Below, piece after piece: positions 5,785 to 6,022 of a DNA stretch of 6,022 nt. The translations under genes and the position numbers were made by a program. Source of the stretch: an uncultured Alphaproteobacteria bacterium (GTDB taxonomy: Bacteria > Pseudomonadota > Alphaproteobacteria > Caulobacterales > Parvularculaceae); contig CALKYG010000160.1 in assembly GCA_938003575.1 (NCBI GenBank), forward strand, positions 1-6,022. The letters are read 5' to 3'. The stretch's first letter is position 1, and the number at the start of each line of letters is the position of its first letter. The notes below the pieces were generated by a model. That model was not told where the DNA came from, searched no databases, and saw only the letters and a list, made by a program, of their open reading frames with translations.

Positions 5785-6022
5785 TTATTGTTTCGATCCG
5801 TCCAGTTTCCGGCGCGCGGCGGCGACGATGCGCGGGTCGGCGCCGGGAGCCGCGATCGCGGCCTCAAGTTCGGAGCGTCCGCGCGCGGTCTCGCCGGAGT
5901 CGATCAGCGCGACGCCGAGATGATAGCGCGCATCGGCGAGCGCCGGCGCCGCCGCCGCCGCCTTTTCCAGCGCCGCGACGCCTTCGGCCGCGCGGCCGCC
6001 GCGATACATAGCCCAGCCGTAA
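5785..6022 (-). CDS. TPR-repeat protein, C-terminal part (5' end beyond the window)
   Basis: Only the last 78 residues are visible. The frame is open through the right edge (YGWAMYRGG...), so the ATG at 6009 is very likely an internal methionine, not the start. The visible part carries one TPR unit (GWAMYRGGRAAEGVAALEKA, then the AAAP turn) and most of a second (ARYHLGVALIDSGETARGR, then SELEAAIA), followed by a short charged tail ending GSKQ. TPR units are helix-turn-helix protein-binding scaffolds. In exopolysaccharide and exosortase-linked loci, multi-TPR proteins often accompany the ATPase and are thought to organise the export machinery, and the 39-base gap to the ATPase gene supports a common operon. 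Whether this is a PrsT-like lipoprotein or another TPR protein cannot be judged without the N terminus. Confidence 0.85.
   Translation of the reverse strand, partial: YGWAMYRGGRAAEGVAALEKAAAAAPALADARYHLGVALIDSGETARGRSELEAAIAAPGADPRIVAAARRKLDGSKQ

Noticed and set aside
5849..5862. 14-bp palindrome GCCGCGATCGCGGC, with related GCGATCGC-centred palindromes at 2500-2513 and 3372-3381.
   Set aside because: All lie inside coding sequence and are explained by common Ala/Ile/Ala or Ala/Ile-type codon strings in GC-rich DNA; three sites in 6 kb is not the dense pattern of a genome-wide signature repeat.
5948..5962. GCC triplet run (five copies).
   Set aside because: It encodes the alanine-rich turn between the two TPR units and is ordinary low complexity in a GC-rich gene.

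Overview
The window is a GC-rich segment of bacterial chromosome carrying one tightly packed set of co-directional genes, all on the minus strand. Reading in the direction of transcription (right to left) they are: the 3' end of a TPR-repeat protein gene; a 703-residue protein that joins an ExeA/GspA-type AAA ATPase to a glycosyltransferase-like, membrane-attached C-terminal half; a family-4 glycosyltransferase; a membrane-anchored family-2 glycosyltransferase with a QxxRW motif; and a second, shorter family-2 glycosyltransferase. This looks like part of an exopolysaccharide (or other surface glycan) biosynthesis and export locus. The ATPase resembles the MYEDFYGL-type ATPases known from exopolysaccharide loci, often those linked to exosortase A (XrtA). 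No exosortase, flippase, polymerase, chain-length regulator or outer-membrane exporter is visible, so the polymer and export route cannot be named.

The base composition (heavy use of gcg, cgc and gcc codons) and the protein styles fit a high-GC proteobacterium. An alphaproteobacterium of the Hyphomicrobiales type is my best guess, but it rests on impression rather than on a marker gene.

Layout: 1-220, non-coding DNA beyond the last gene, with an AT-rich island flanked by a 9-bp direct repeat and no convincing terminator. 221-1192, GT2. 1189-2370, GT2 with QxxRW (4-bp ATGA overlap with the next gene). 2370-3587, GT4 (TGATG overlap with the next gene). 3588-3633, short gap. 3634-5745, ATPase/GT-like fusion. 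5746-5784, short gap with a small hairpin. 5785-6022, C-terminal end of the TPR protein, cut by the window edge. The overlaps and short gaps point to one transcript with translational coupling among the three glycosyltransferases.

The most notable item is the fusion protein. Its C-terminal half aligns by eye along its length with the last glycosyltransferase of the operon, but it has lost the DxD metal-binding motif and the SGSTDGS-type nucleotide-binding segment. It looks like a pseudo-glycosyltransferase domain tethering or guiding a motor or switch ATPase at the site of glycan assembly.
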